64,000 nucleotides of DNA. Origin: JAWLCA01 sp041687395 (GTDB lineage: Bacteria; Pseudomonadota; Alphaproteobacteria; Rhodobacterales; Rhodobacteraceae). The stretch spans positions 26,763 to 90,762 of the forward strand of contig JAWLCA010000020.1 of NCBI GenBank assembly GCA_041687395.1. The letters are read 5' to 3'. The stretch's first letter is position 1, and every line of letters begins with the position of its first letter. Positions 1 through 8,354 of this stretch are shown here, in pieces. The notes under the pieces were generated by a model. It was not told the DNA's origin and did not search any database. It saw only the letters and a program-made list of their open reading frames with translations. A program made the position numbers and the translations under genes.

Positions 1-638
1 TGCGTCACGCGGCCCTCCCACAAAGTTGCGGTATTGCCGCCCAACAGCAGCGCCTCTTCGGGTTCGGTGGTGGCATAGACGAAGATCGCGCCACTTTCGG
101 CGAAGATGCGCGGAATCTCGGCGCGCAGTTCCTCGCGCAGCTTGTAGTCGAGATTCGCCAACGGTTCGTCGAGAAGAACGAGCCCCGCATCCTTCACCAG
201 CGCGCGGGCCAGCGCACAGCGCTGTTGCTGCCCCCCCGACAGTTCCAGCGGCTTGCGGTCGAGCATCGGGGTCAGCCGCAGCATCTCGGCCGTGGCGCGC
301 ACGGCCCGGTCGATCTCGGCCCTTGACTTGCCCATCAGGCGGAGGGGCGAGGCGATGTTGTCGTAGACCGTCATCGAGGGGTAATTGATGAACTGCTGGT
401 AGACCATCGCGACCTTCCGGTCCTGCACCCGTTGGCCGGTGACCTCTTGCCCCTCCCAAAAGATGCGACCAGTGGCGGGGATGTCGAGCCCGGCCATGAG
501 CCGCATAAGGGTGGTCTTGCCCGACAACGTAGGGCCAAGAAGCACGTTCATCGTGCCGCGTTCCAGCGTCAGGTCGGTCGGGTGGATGTGGGTCTGTGCA
601 TTGACCACCTTGCTCACCCCGTCCAGTACCAGCGTCAT
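1..638 (-). CDS. GlpS-like ABC transporter ATP-binding protein (partial, C-terminus outside window)
   Basis: This is the nucleotide-binding subunit of an ABC importer, cut by the window edge after about 212 residues. The N-terminus begins MTLVLDGVSK. The Walker A loop is the unusual GPTLSGKTT, the signature is LSGGQQQR and Walker B is LVLLDEPLANLD. The GPTLxGKT form of Walker A is familiar to me from the GlpS subunit of the alphaproteobacterial glycerol uptake transporter GlpSTPQV. The location just after glpD on the same strand fits, with a 25-bp gap and an AGG-rich ribosome site at the ATG. The permease and binding-protein genes would lie outside the window. Another carbohydrate-type (CUT1) ATPase is the main alternative. 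Confidence 0.85.
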   Translation of the reverse strand, partial: MTLVLDGVSKVVNAQTHIHPTDLTLERGTMNVLLGPTLSGKTTLMRLMAGLDIPATGRIFWEGQEVTGQRVQDRKVAMVYQQFINYPSMTVYDNIASPLRLMGKSRAEIDRAVRATAEMLRLTPMLDRKPLELSGGQQQRCALARALVKDAGLVLLDEPLANLDYKLREELRAEIPRIFAESGAIFVYATTEPEEALLLGGNTATLWEGRVT

Positions 639-663
639 TCCTGTCCTCCCCTGCAGGCCGCGT

Positions 664-2256
664 CTAGCGCGCGGCTGCGCGTCGTTCGTCGTTGCGGTTC
701 TCGCCCTTCATGAACGTCTCGATTGCCGCGATCTGATCCGGCGTCAGGCGCAGGCCGAGCTTGCTGCGGCGCCAGACGACGTCTTCGGCGGAGCGGGCGT
801 ATTCCCGGCTCATCAGCCAGTGCAGTTCGGCCTCGGTCAACGTGGCACCGAAATCGCGCCCCAGATCTTCGGCGGCCTGGGCGTTGCCCAAGATCAGGCC
901 TGCCTCGGTGCCATAGGCGCGGACAAGGCGTTTGGCGTGAAAATCCGTCAGGAACGGATAGTCGCGCCGGAGTTCCGCGATCAGCGCGCCAACACCATCT
1001 ACCGGAAAATCGCCCCCCGGCAGGGCTACCCCTGCGGTCCACGCCCCACCTGCCTGCGGGAAATGCGGAGCAAGCTTGGCCAGCGCGGCCTGAGCCAGCT
1101 TGCGATAGGTCGTGATCTTGCCGCCAAATACGTTGAGCAGCACCGGCCCAGCCTCGTCGAGCGACAGAACGTAGTCCCGCGTGGCGGCTGTCGCCGACTT
1201 CGCCCCATCGTCATAGAGCGGGCGAACGCCGGAGTAGGTCCAGACGATATCGTCGCGCGTCACGGGTTTCGCGAAATACTGACTGGCGAAGTTACAAAGA
1301 TACTCCTGCTCGTCCTCGGTGCAGCGCGCGTCCGCGGGATCGCCCTGATGCTCCTGATCGGTGGTGCCGATCAGGGTAAAATCGGTCTCGTAGGGGATCG
1401 CGAAGATGATCCGCCCGTCCGTGCCCTGGAAGAAATAGCACCTGTCGTGGTCGTAAAGCTGGCGCGTCACGATGTGACTGCCACGGACAAGCCGCACCTT
1501 CTCGCGGCTGTTGATGCCCAGCCGCTCGCCGATGATGTCGCCGACCCAGGGACCACCGGCGTTCACCAGGCCGAGGGCACGGACCGTTTCGGAGCGGCCG
1601 TCGGCATGGGAAAGCTCTACCTGCCAGTGATCGCCGGCGCGGCGGGCGCGCTTCACGGTGCAGCGGGTCAGGATGCGCGCGCCCCGGGCCTCGGCATCCC
1701 GGGCATTGAGGACAACCAGGCGCGAATCCTCGACCCAGCAGTCGGAGTATTCGTAGGCGCGATGGAACTTCGGGTTCAGCGGGCGGCCGGCCTCGTCTTC
1801 CGTCAGATCCAGCGTGCGGGTGCCGGGCAGGATCTTCCGCCCCCCCAGGTGGTCGTAGATCGCGAGACCCAGCCGGATCAGCCAGGCCGGCCGGCGCCCC
1901 TTCATCCACGGCATCATGCGGGACAGAAGCCGCGAGGTCGGCGTGTCGCTGTCGAACCGCATGTCGGGGTGGAACGGCAGCACGAAACGCAGTGGCCAGC
2001 TGATGTGCGGCATCGCGCGCAGAAGCGTCTCACGCTCGACCAGCGCTTCCTTCACCAGTCGGAACTCGAAGAACTCCAGATAGCGCAACCCGCCGTGGAA
2101 CAGCTTGGTCGAGGCCGAGGATGTGGCCTGCGCAAGATCGCCCCTTTCGGCCAGGGTAACGGACAGCCCGCGGCCTGCGGCGTCGCGCGCGATGCCACAG
2201 CCGTTGATCCCGCCGCCGATGACCAGAAGGTCGATGAGGCCGCTGTCGTCAGCCAT
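664..2256 (-). CDS. glpD: glycerol-3-phosphate dehydrogenase (FAD)
   Basis: GlpD oxidises glycerol-3-phosphate to dihydroxyacetone phosphate with FAD and passes electrons to quinone at the inner membrane. The N-terminus has the FAD-binding Rossmann signature LLVIGGGINGCGIARDAAGRG at about residues 9-29, followed by SASTKLFHGGLRYL typical of GlpD. The length of 530 residues is normal for the family. I chose the ATG at 2256, not the upstream ATG at 2313, because GGGAGGAA lies a few bases before it and family homology starts there. It is followed on the same strand by a GlpS-like transporter gene and is divergent from glpR, so one glycerol utilisation locus is likely. Confidence 0.95.
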   Translation of the reverse strand: MADDSGLIDLLVIGGGINGCGIARDAAGRGLSVTLAERGDLAQATSSASTKLFHGGLRYLEFFEFRLVKEALVERETLLRAMPHISWPLRFVLPFHPDMRFDSDTPTSRLLSRMMPWMKGRRPAWLIRLGLAIYDHLGGRKILPGTRTLDLTEDEAGRPLNPKFHRAYEYSDCWVEDSRLVVLNARDAEARGARILTRCTVKRARRAGDHWQVELSHADGRSETVRALGLVNAGGPWVGDIIGERLGINSREKVRLVRGSHIVTRQLYDHDRCYFFQGTDGRIIFAIPYETDFTLIGTTDQEHQGDPADARCTEDEQEYLCNFASQYFAKPVTRDDIVWTYSGVRPLYDDGAKSATAATRDYVLSLDEAGPVLLNVFGGKITTYRKLAQAALAKLAPHFPQAGGAWTAGVALPGGDFPVDGVGALIAELRRDYPFLTDFHAKRLVRAYGTEAGLILGNAQAAEDLGRDFGATLTEAELHWLMSREYARSAEDVVWRRSKLGLRLTPDQIAAIETFMKGENRNDERRAAAR

Positions 2257-2318
2257 CTGTCCCGTTCCTCCCTGCTGGCAGGATTTAGACCCGCAGATGG
2301 GATGTTCTGTCAAGTATT

Positions 2319-2336
2319 ATGTTCGTTTTCTTTCGG
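2319..2336. promoter_or_regulatory. candidate GlpR operator in the glpD-glpR interval
   Basis: The 191-bp divergent interval holds ATGTTCG followed by TTTTCTTTCGG. ATGTTCG equals a half-site of the E. coli GlpR operator. The second half is not a clean inverted copy, so this is only a candidate for where the divergent GlpR regulator acts. Confidence 0.25.
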
Positions 2337-2447
2337 TCTGGACGTTGTTGATAAATCAATCTTGCGCCAATCGAAGATTTCCGTTGCAATCAACAGACAG
2401 TAAGGTCCGACTGCGCAACGCACGGCAACAGCGGGGGAGAACAACGG

Positions 2448-3215
2448 GTGGCGGTGTCCTTTCGGCATGCGGAAATCCTGCACCTTGCGCGGGAAAAGGG
2501 CTCGGTCGTGGTCGAAGACCTGGCAGCGCATTTCGGCGTCACGCTGCAGACCATCCGGCGCGACCTGACCGACCTTTGCGATGCAGGCCACCTGACACGG
2601 GTCTACGGCGGTGCCGTCCTGCCCTCGGGCGTGGCCAATATCGGGTATGAGGAACGCCGCACCCTGAACGCCGAGGCGAAAGACCGGATCGGACGCATGG
2701 TCGCCGCCGAGATTCCGAATGCCGCTTCGGTCTTCCTGAATATCGGCACCACGACCGAGGCGGTGGCCCGCGCGCTTCTGGGGCACCGCGACCTGATGGT
2801 AGTGACGAACAACCTGAACGTCGCCAACATTCTGGCCGCAAACGAAAGCATCGAGGTGATCGTGGCGGGCGGCGTACTGCGGCGTGCGGATGCCGGTCTT
2901 GTCGGCGACGTCACGCTGGAGATGGTGCGGCACTTCAAGGTCGATATCGCGGTGATCGGCGCATCTGCCCTGGATGAGGACGGCGACCTGCTCGACTATG
3001 ACTTTCGCGAGGTGCGCGTCAGCCAGGCGATCATCCGGCAATCGCGCCGCACCTGGCTGGCGGCCGACGCTTCGAAGTTCACCCGAACCGCCCCGGTCCG
3101 CATCGCCTCTCTGGCCGACATCGAGACCTTCTTCACCGACGCGGCCCCCCCATCCAGGGTGCGCACGCGGTGCGAGGGGTGGGGAACCCAGGTGCGCCTG
3201 GCACCGGCCGGCTGA
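2448..3215 (+). CDS. glpR: DeoR-family transcriptional repressor of glycerol-3-phosphate genes
   Basis: A 255-residue DeoR-family regulator. The N-terminal helix-turn-helix is at about residues 20-50 (DLAAHFGVTLQTIRRDLTDL) and is followed by the YGGAV junction; the C-terminal part is the sugar-phosphate sensor domain (NIGTTTEA, then VTNNLNVANIL). The start is GTG at 2448, with GGGGGAG 7-15 bases upstream. Divergent placement next to glpD supports control of glycerol-3-phosphate use, with glycerol-3-phosphate as the likely inducer. Family and context agree; the exact ligand is inferred. Confidence 0.88.
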   Translation: MAVSFRHAEILHLAREKGSVVVEDLAAHFGVTLQTIRRDLTDLCDAGHLTRVYGGAVLPSGVANIGYEERRTLNAEAKDRIGRMVAAEIPNAASVFLNIGTTTEAVARALLGHRDLMVVTNNLNVANILAANESIEVIVAGGVLRRADAGLVGDVTLEMVRHFKVDIAVIGASALDEDGDLLDYDFREVRVSQAIIRQSRRTWLAADASKFTRTAPVRIASLADIETFFTDAAPPSRVRTRCEGWGTQVRLAPAG

Positions 3216-3442
3216 TCGGCGGTCAGCCGCTGTCGGGCGCGCTGTTCAGGCCCCGCCGGTGCAGCGTGTTGCGCCCGCGCGACACCGGGGCACGAAGCCC
3301 GGAAAAACGCATGCGGATAGTTCCATTTGTGTTGACAGTCAGCCGCCCGTAGCGTTGGTCAAAATTGCAACAAATTTCACGGGCGCGTGCGGGTTGGTTT
3401 GTCTTTGCCGTCTGCCGCCGCCGATCAAGCCACGGAGATGAC

Positions 3443-5839
3443 ATGAAGCAGACAAACAACCGCAACCGGCTGATGCTGAGCGCCGCGCCCTTCGCGCTGG
3501 CGGCAGCGCTGGGTGCAACGCCCGCGCTGGCGGACATTCTGGCGGAAAGTGTACTGATCGGCACGTCGGGCGATGGCCTGATCTTTGCCGACCCGGCCGA
3601 GGGCGTGAACCCGCCGGGCATCAAGGCGGTGACCTTCACATCGACGCGCAATCCGGCCTTCGATAACGCCCTTCCGGAGGATCCGATCACCAATCCGCGC
3701 TTTCTTCCCCCGTACGAGAACGTCGTCACGAACTTCCTGGACCTGAACGGTGACGACAACTTCGACGATCCTCTCGCCTCGCGCGGTGAGGTACCGAACT
3801 GCCTTATCGCCAACAACCCGGACGTGTATTGTGACTCGGCACCGGGGTCGGGCAAGCGGATCAAGACCTGGCTGACCGGGCCGGTGCCGTTCGACATGCG
3901 TCTGCGCACCGAGTCGGCCTATACTGATGAATTTGGCGATCCGGTTGACGTGTCGCGCGTCGACTACTTCAACTTCGGCAAGGTCTCCAACTTTACCGGC
4001 GCGCGCATCACCGGCATGAGCATTGAATTGCTGCGTGCGGACGGTACCCTCATGGATCCTGCGGATTCTGCCAATTCGGTACTGTTTGATCTGGCTGCGG
4101 ATGTGGTTGATAATCTCGGGCTTGGCGCACGTCTGGTCGACGGCCTGTTCGGCGCGGGTGGTCAGGAAGGTGATATCGGGTTCTTCTCGGACGCGAGAGC
4201 CGGGTTCAGCCTTGATGAATCTGAGAACACCCTGGACTTCGGTGTGCAGATCGATCCTGCGACCGCACTCTTGAGCAACGTCTTCTACGTTGACAACTTT
4301 GGCGATTCATTCCTCGACAACACGATGATTCCGGACGGGATCTTCTGGGATGACGATGGCGATCCCACCAATGAGAGTGCATTGCTCGCTTGGTACAACC
4401 CGAGTGCCGGTGCAGGCGCCTGGGTTTGGGGGAATCTCGCACTCGCGGCCGATGTTGAAGCCCGCGCACAGGAAATCGTCGACGATCTGGGGCTGACGCA
4501 GACCGGAACGGCCGTGGAGGCGCTTGGCTACGCAGCCGGCGGGCTGATAGATCCCACCATCGTTGCCGAAATGGAAGCGGACGAGCTGTTCGAGATCGAT
4601 GTCATCGAAGACCTGCGCAACGCGAACATCAACTACACCATCGCGGTGGGCATGATCGACGGCAACGAATTCATCATTCGGACCACGCCGCGGTTTGCCG
4701 AGATCGTGGAAGAGACCGCGACGCAGGCACAGTTCGTGACGGCGGGCAACCTGGATGCTCTGGCGAACGTGCCGTATCTCGGGGCGGATGATGGCTATGG
4801 CGACATGGTCGATACCATCGTCGCGCTTGACGATCCGGCCGCGCAGCAGGAAGCCATTGAGCAGCTCGGCTACAGCTTCCTGGCGGCCTATGGCGCCACC
4901 GGTTTCGCGACCGGGCGCGAGCAGGTCTTTGCCCTGGGCCAGCCCTGGGACAACGAGCCCGGCGCACAGGTGACCCGCGGCGGCCCGACCTGGGCGATGG
5001 GCGAGAACCTGAGCGGGTTCGTCTCGATCGCAGGCGGCCGCGCCACCTATGATCCGACGAGCAACAACGCGGGCTTCGAGCTTGACACCCGGTCGATCTT
5101 CGCCGGGCTGGAAACCGAGGTTGCACCGATGACCTCGTTCGGTGTCATGCTGGGCGCGCTGAACACCAATGCCGATATCGACGGTGGTCGTGGTGAACTC
5201 GATGGTGACGGCTACGGCGCCGCGGTCTTTGGCCGCTCCACCTTTGGTCAGTCGGGACGCGTGCAGGCGATGATCGGCTTCCAGAAGCTGGACGTGGACA
5301 GCACCCGGAACGTCATTTTCGCAAGCGAGGTTGCGAGTGCGAGCACGGATGTCGACGTGACCTTTGCGGCGATCCAGGCCGACTACATGATGCGCAGTGG
5401 TGCCTTGAACTGGGGTCCGATGGGCTCGCTGGAATACTACCGGGTGAAGACGGACGCCTTCACGGAAACCGGCGCAGGCATCTGGAACATGAGTGTGGGT
5501 GCGCAGACCGACGAGGTGACGATCGCCACGGCCGGTGTGCGGGCCAACACCAGCTTCATGAGCGCTGGCGGCTGGGACGTTACCCCCTTCGGTCACCTCG
5601 CGCTGACCAGCCGCTCGGGTGATGCCGCGACGGTGGGCACCGGCTTCGGGACCAATTCGGCCTTTGCGATGCCGGTCGACGCCGCCGATGCGACCTGGGT
5701 CGATGTGGGCTTGGGCGTTTCGGCTACCTCGGGTGGGCCGGGCAACAGCCTGCAGCGGGTCGGGCTGGAGTATCGCGGTGCCTTCGACAGCGACTACAAA
5801 GGCCACGCGGTGCGCGCCTACTTCGACATGCGCTTCTGA
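3443..5839 (+). CDS. choice-of-anchor F-type secreted protein with C-terminal autotransporter beta-barrel
   Basis: A 798-residue exported protein. The start at 3443 gives a clean signal peptide (MKQTNNRNRLM, hydrophobic stretch, likely cleavage after TPALA). The first half has a motif like DYFNFGKVSNFTGARITG that I associate with choice-of-anchor F proteins. The last roughly 300 residues (from about GAQVTRGGPTWAMGENLSGFV) are alternating strands typical of an autotransporter barrel and the chain ends in aromatic F (YFDMRF), as outer-membrane barrels do. It stands alone between glpR and a convergent kinase gene. The passenger's role is unknown to me. Confidence 0.8.
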   Translation: MKQTNNRNRLMLSAAPFALAAALGATPALADILAESVLIGTSGDGLIFADPAEGVNPPGIKAVTFTSTRNPAFDNALPEDPITNPRFLPPYENVVTNFLDLNGDDNFDDPLASRGEVPNCLIANNPDVYCDSAPGSGKRIKTWLTGPVPFDMRLRTESAYTDEFGDPVDVSRVDYFNFGKVSNFTGARITGMSIELLRADGTLMDPADSANSVLFDLAADVVDNLGLGARLVDGLFGAGGQEGDIGFFSDARAGFSLDESENTLDFGVQIDPATALLSNVFYVDNFGDSFLDNTMIPDGIFWDDDGDPTNESALLAWYNPSAGAGAWVWGNLALAADVEARAQEIVDDLGLTQTGTAVEALGYAAGGLIDPTIVAEMEADELFEIDVIEDLRNANINYTIAVGMIDGNEFIIRTTPRFAEIVEETATQAQFVTAGNLDALANVPYLGADDGYGDMVDTIVALDDPAAQQEAIEQLGYSFLAAYGATGFATGREQVFALGQPWDNEPGAQVTRGGPTWAMGENLSGFVSIAGGRATYDPTSNNAGFELDTRSIFAGLETEVAPMTSFGVMLGALNTNADIDGGRGELDGDGYGAAVFGRSTFGQSGRVQAMIGFQKLDVDSTRNVIFASEVASASTDVDVTFAAIQADYMMRSGALNWGPMGSLEYYRVKTDAFTETGAGIWNMSVGAQTDEVTIATAGVRANTSFMSAGGWDVTPFGHLALTSRSGDAATVGTGFGTNSAFAMPVDAADATWVDVGLGVSATSGGPGNSLQRVGLEYRGAFDSDYKGHAVRAYFDMRF

Positions 5840-5862
5840 GCCATGTCATGAGCACGAAACGG

Positions 5863-5886
5863 AAAGGCGCCCCACGGGGCGCCTTT
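5863..5886. terminator. bidirectional intrinsic terminator
   Basis: A perfect 11-bp stem AAAGGCGCCCC/GGGGCGCCTTT with flanking A and T runs lies between the convergent autotransporter gene and the kinase gene, so it can serve both strands. Confidence 0.85.
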
Positions 5887-5948
5887 TCAGTTTCAGAACC
5901 CCGCGAACGGGCTGCTGCGGTCAAGGATGCAACCGCGTCGCGGGCTGT

Positions 5949-7778
5949 TCATTCGGTGGCTTCTTCCTCGGCCTCGTCGTCCTCGATCTCATCACCCTGT
6001 GGCGCATGACGATCCTCGGCCTCGTTCAGGGGGCGCAGGTTGAACGTCACGCTCAGGCGGAATTCCCCGTCGGTCTCTTCGGTTTCCACCGTGCCGTCGA
6101 TCTGCATCGCAAAAGCTTCGAGCAATTGCGAGCCAAGGCCCGTTCCGCCGTCCACATCGCCGGGTCGCGGAACGGGGCGAGGACCGCCCGCGCCGGCACT
6201 GTTTGCAATCACCAGCTTGGCGCGGTTCTGTTCCAGATCGGTGAAAGAGACACTCAGCTTCGCCGGCGCCCCATCAGGCCCGTGCGCGTATTTCAGCGCG
6301 TTCGTCAGCGCCTCGGTGAGGAGGAGTGCAAGGGGGACGGCCTGATCGGGGGTCAGGCGAACAGGATCGAAATGCGACGTCACCTGAAACCGGCGGCCAG
6401 GACCGGTCCCCATCTTCACGACCTGCTGCAGGATGTCCGAGAGCAATTCATCGGCGCGAATGTCGGTCAGGCCCGTTGTCTGATACAGCCCGCGATGGAT
6501 CGTGGCGAGGCTCATCACCCGGTCGCGCAGGCCGTGCATCAGCCATTTCGCCTCTTCCGACCGGGTCTGCCGCATCTGCATGTTCATGATCGAGGCGATC
6601 AGCTGCAGGTTGTTCTTAACCCGGTGGTGCACCTCGCGCAGCAACACTTCCTTCTGGTGGATCGCGTTTTCCAGCTCCGCCTTGTCGTGAATGATCGTGC
6701 GCTTCATCGTCTTGAAGGCCATCCCCAGTTCGCGGATCTCCCGCGGCGCGCGTTCCAGTCCCGTTACCTTGACGCGCTGATCGCCGCCAGCGAATGCTGT
6801 AATCGCGCTGCGCAACCGGCGGATGGGGCGCGAGGCCAGCCGGGAAATGCCTGCCGACGCGACCAGCAGGCTGACCATCCACATCAGGGTTGGAAAAAGC
6901 ACCGATGGCGCAAAGGTGAAGGATTGCGCCTGGTAGGCTTCGATTGGCCAGGTGCCGAGGGCGTAGAGTTCGCGCTCGATCAGGGGCACCACGGCATAGA
7001 CACGGTTGATGTTGCCCCGTGATATCGCGGTAAAGGTCACCGGCGGCGTTCCGATCAGGGCGGCCAGCGCGCGGTCGCGCGGCAGAAACTCTGCGGGGTC
7101 TTCCGGACCGCGGCTCGAAGACAGCAATTCTCCCTGACGGTTGAAGGTCACAAGCGCGCCGCCTTCCTCGGACACGGCGAAGGACGACGGGCCCGTGCCT
7201 TCTGTCAGTTGAGCCCTGTAGAGTTCCGCATGCGGCAGATTGACCGAAATGATGCCTGCCGGCTCGCCGTCGGCATCCGACACCGGGTAGCTCACGGAAA
7301 TCACCGAGGCCTGAATGGCGGGGGCCCGGGGATTGACTGCAAAGCGTGGCGCATTGGCGGTAAGGAGTTGTTGATAGATGGGATCCTCCGACACGTCAAA
7401 GTCGCGTCCAACAGAGTCGCACGTGATCTGGCCGTTCAAGGGTACGAAGGCTACCATCGAGAACCGATCGGCATCGTCGGAGAACGCCTGCATGAGTGTA
7501 TTGCACTCGTTCTCGCCCGTGACGATGGTCTCGTAGGTCGTCGCAAGCGCCTCGGCGAGGCCGCGTGCTCGCTGGATCACCCGCAGTTGTCCATCCACTG
7601 CCAGCAGCGTTTCGCCCAGAAGTGCGGCCTGCGCGCGCGCCTCGGATTCCCTGACCGTGCTGACCGTCTGCAGGATGGCAATCACACCAAGAGGAAGCAA
7701 CGCAAGCGAAAGGAGCAGCCCGAGCCGGAAGCCTAGGCTATCTGTCGAACGCCACAAACGCCGTGACGTCTCCCTCAT
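5949..7778 (-). CDS. PhyK-like sensor histidine kinase (HisKA_2 type)
   Basis: A 609-residue membrane sensor kinase. Transmembrane helices are at about 17-37 and 288-310 with a Cache-like extracytoplasmic sensor between them. A HAMP linker covers about 312-362, HisKA_2 has the HHRVKNN motif at 384-390, and the ATPase has an N-box near 488-497 and GGTGLGS at 544-550. The tail (about 593-609) is strongly acidic. The start at 7778 overlaps the upstream truncated ecfG stop (ATGA) and homology begins there. HisKA_2/HWE kinases beside phyR usually phosphorylate PhyR in the alphaproteobacterial general stress response; that pairing is inferred from the adjacent divergent phyR. Confidence 0.85.
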   Translation of the reverse strand: MRETSRRLWRSTDSLGFRLGLLLSLALLPLGVIAILQTVSTVRESEARAQAALLGETLLAVDGQLRVIQRARGLAEALATTYETIVTGENECNTLMQAFSDDADRFSMVAFVPLNGQITCDSVGRDFDVSEDPIYQQLLTANAPRFAVNPRAPAIQASVISVSYPVSDADGEPAGIISVNLPHAELYRAQLTEGTGPSSFAVSEEGGALVTFNRQGELLSSSRGPEDPAEFLPRDRALAALIGTPPVTFTAISRGNINRVYAVVPLIERELYALGTWPIEAYQAQSFTFAPSVLFPTLMWMVSLLVASAGISRLASRPIRRLRSAITAFAGGDQRVKVTGLERAPREIRELGMAFKTMKRTIIHDKAELENAIHQKEVLLREVHHRVKNNLQLIASIMNMQMRQTRSEEAKWLMHGLRDRVMSLATIHRGLYQTTGLTDIRADELLSDILQQVVKMGTGPGRRFQVTSHFDPVRLTPDQAVPLALLLTEALTNALKYAHGPDGAPAKLSVSFTDLEQNRAKLVIANSAGAGGPRPVPRPGDVDGGTGLGSQLLEAFAMQIDGTVETEETDGEFRLSVTFNLRPLNEAEDRHAPQGDEIEDDEAEEEATE

Positions 7779-8101
7779 GCAGCACGAATCCTTGCACGCA
7801 TGCCCGAGTGCGCTAGGACTACAATCATGTGTCCGCAGGTCGCTGTCATCGCGGGCGCTCCGTTCGTCAGATCCAGCAGGCCTGCCAGACTTGGCCGCGC
7901 GCGTTTCGCCCGGTTTGTAGTTTTCCCAACTGCAATATCCATGATCGCAGCGTACTGGCCTATGGTGGTCCACGCTATTGCGAGCGTCCCTTGAACCAGC
8001 TCGTCTGCCGTGTCCGGCCAGCTGCACAGGCTCCGGGCGAATGCGTGAAGGGCTGCAATATGCTCAAACAATTCGGCACGCGGATCGCCCTGCACCCTCA
8101 T
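7775..8101 (-). pseudogene. truncated EcfG-like sigma factor (second copy, region 2 only)
   Basis: This 108-codon frame starts with a segment clearly related to the intact EcfG at 11002-11565: residues 7-50 match EcfG residues 11-54 at about 23 of 44 positions by my alignment (PRAELFEHIAALHAFA against PRDELVEHLAPLRAFA). After GQY the similarity stops: promoter-binding parts of region 2 and all of region 4 are missing, and the remaining about 58 residues look unrelated. The frame is still open and is coupled by ATGA overlaps to nepR-like (upstream) and the kinase (downstream), with a good GAGGGAGA ribosome site. It may be decay, or a small product retaining a NepR-facing surface. Confidence 0.7.
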
Positions 8102-8268
8102 TTCTCTCCCTCGCGCGCGCGCAGTTCCTCAAGAAGCCGTTGGAACCGATCAGGAATGCCGTCTTCCAAGCCCTCATCGTAGGCGCGCCGCAGATTCTCA
8201 TGAATCACTTGCGCCGCGCCGGCGACACGCCCAGAACTCTTTACTACTTGACCACGCTCAGCCCGCAT
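8098..8268 (-). CDS. second NepR-type anti-sigma factor (56 aa)
   Basis: A short frame below usual ORF size limits. The product begins MRAERGQVVK and its core reads VIHENLRRAYDEGLEDGIPDRFQRLLEELRA. It aligns with the NepR at 11562-11753 (QINENLKRLYQQAADEPLPDHLLQLLDRLK), keeping the I-x-ENL+R-Y core, the acidic-proline turn and the second helix. AGGA sits about 10 bases before the ATG, and the stop overlaps the start of the truncated ecfG (ATGA), copying the usual nepR-ecfG arrangement. An EcfG-type promoter lies 36 bases upstream. It should bind EcfG or PhyR; whether it still has a functional sigma partner is open. Confidence 0.78.
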   Translation of the reverse strand: MRAERGQVVKSSGRVAGAAQVIHENLRRAYDEGLEDGIPDRFQRLLEELRAREGEK

Positions 8269-8296
8269 TCGGACGATCCTATTCTTTACTGCTCAG

Positions 8297-8322
8297 GGAA
8301 CCGAACGCACGTGTCGGGCGTT
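8297..8322 (+). promoter_or_regulatory. EcfG promoter for phyR
   Basis: GGAAC (8297-8301), 17-base spacer, CGTT (8319-8322), ending 32 bases before the phyR ATG. Both promoters sit in a perfect inverted repeat with 13-bp arms (8296-8308 and 8318-8330) and a 9-base centre. Confidence 0.82.
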
Positions 8323-8329
8323 CGGTTCC
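8304..8329 (-). promoter_or_regulatory. EcfG promoter for nepR2-ecfG2'-phyK
   Basis: On the minus strand GGAAC (8329-8325) is followed by 17 bases and CGTT (8307-8304), matching the EcfG consensus, 36 bases before the nepR-like start. It overlaps the divergent phyR promoter almost completely. Confidence 0.8.
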
Positions 8330-8354
8330 CGATCAACGTTGCACTGAGGGAAAA

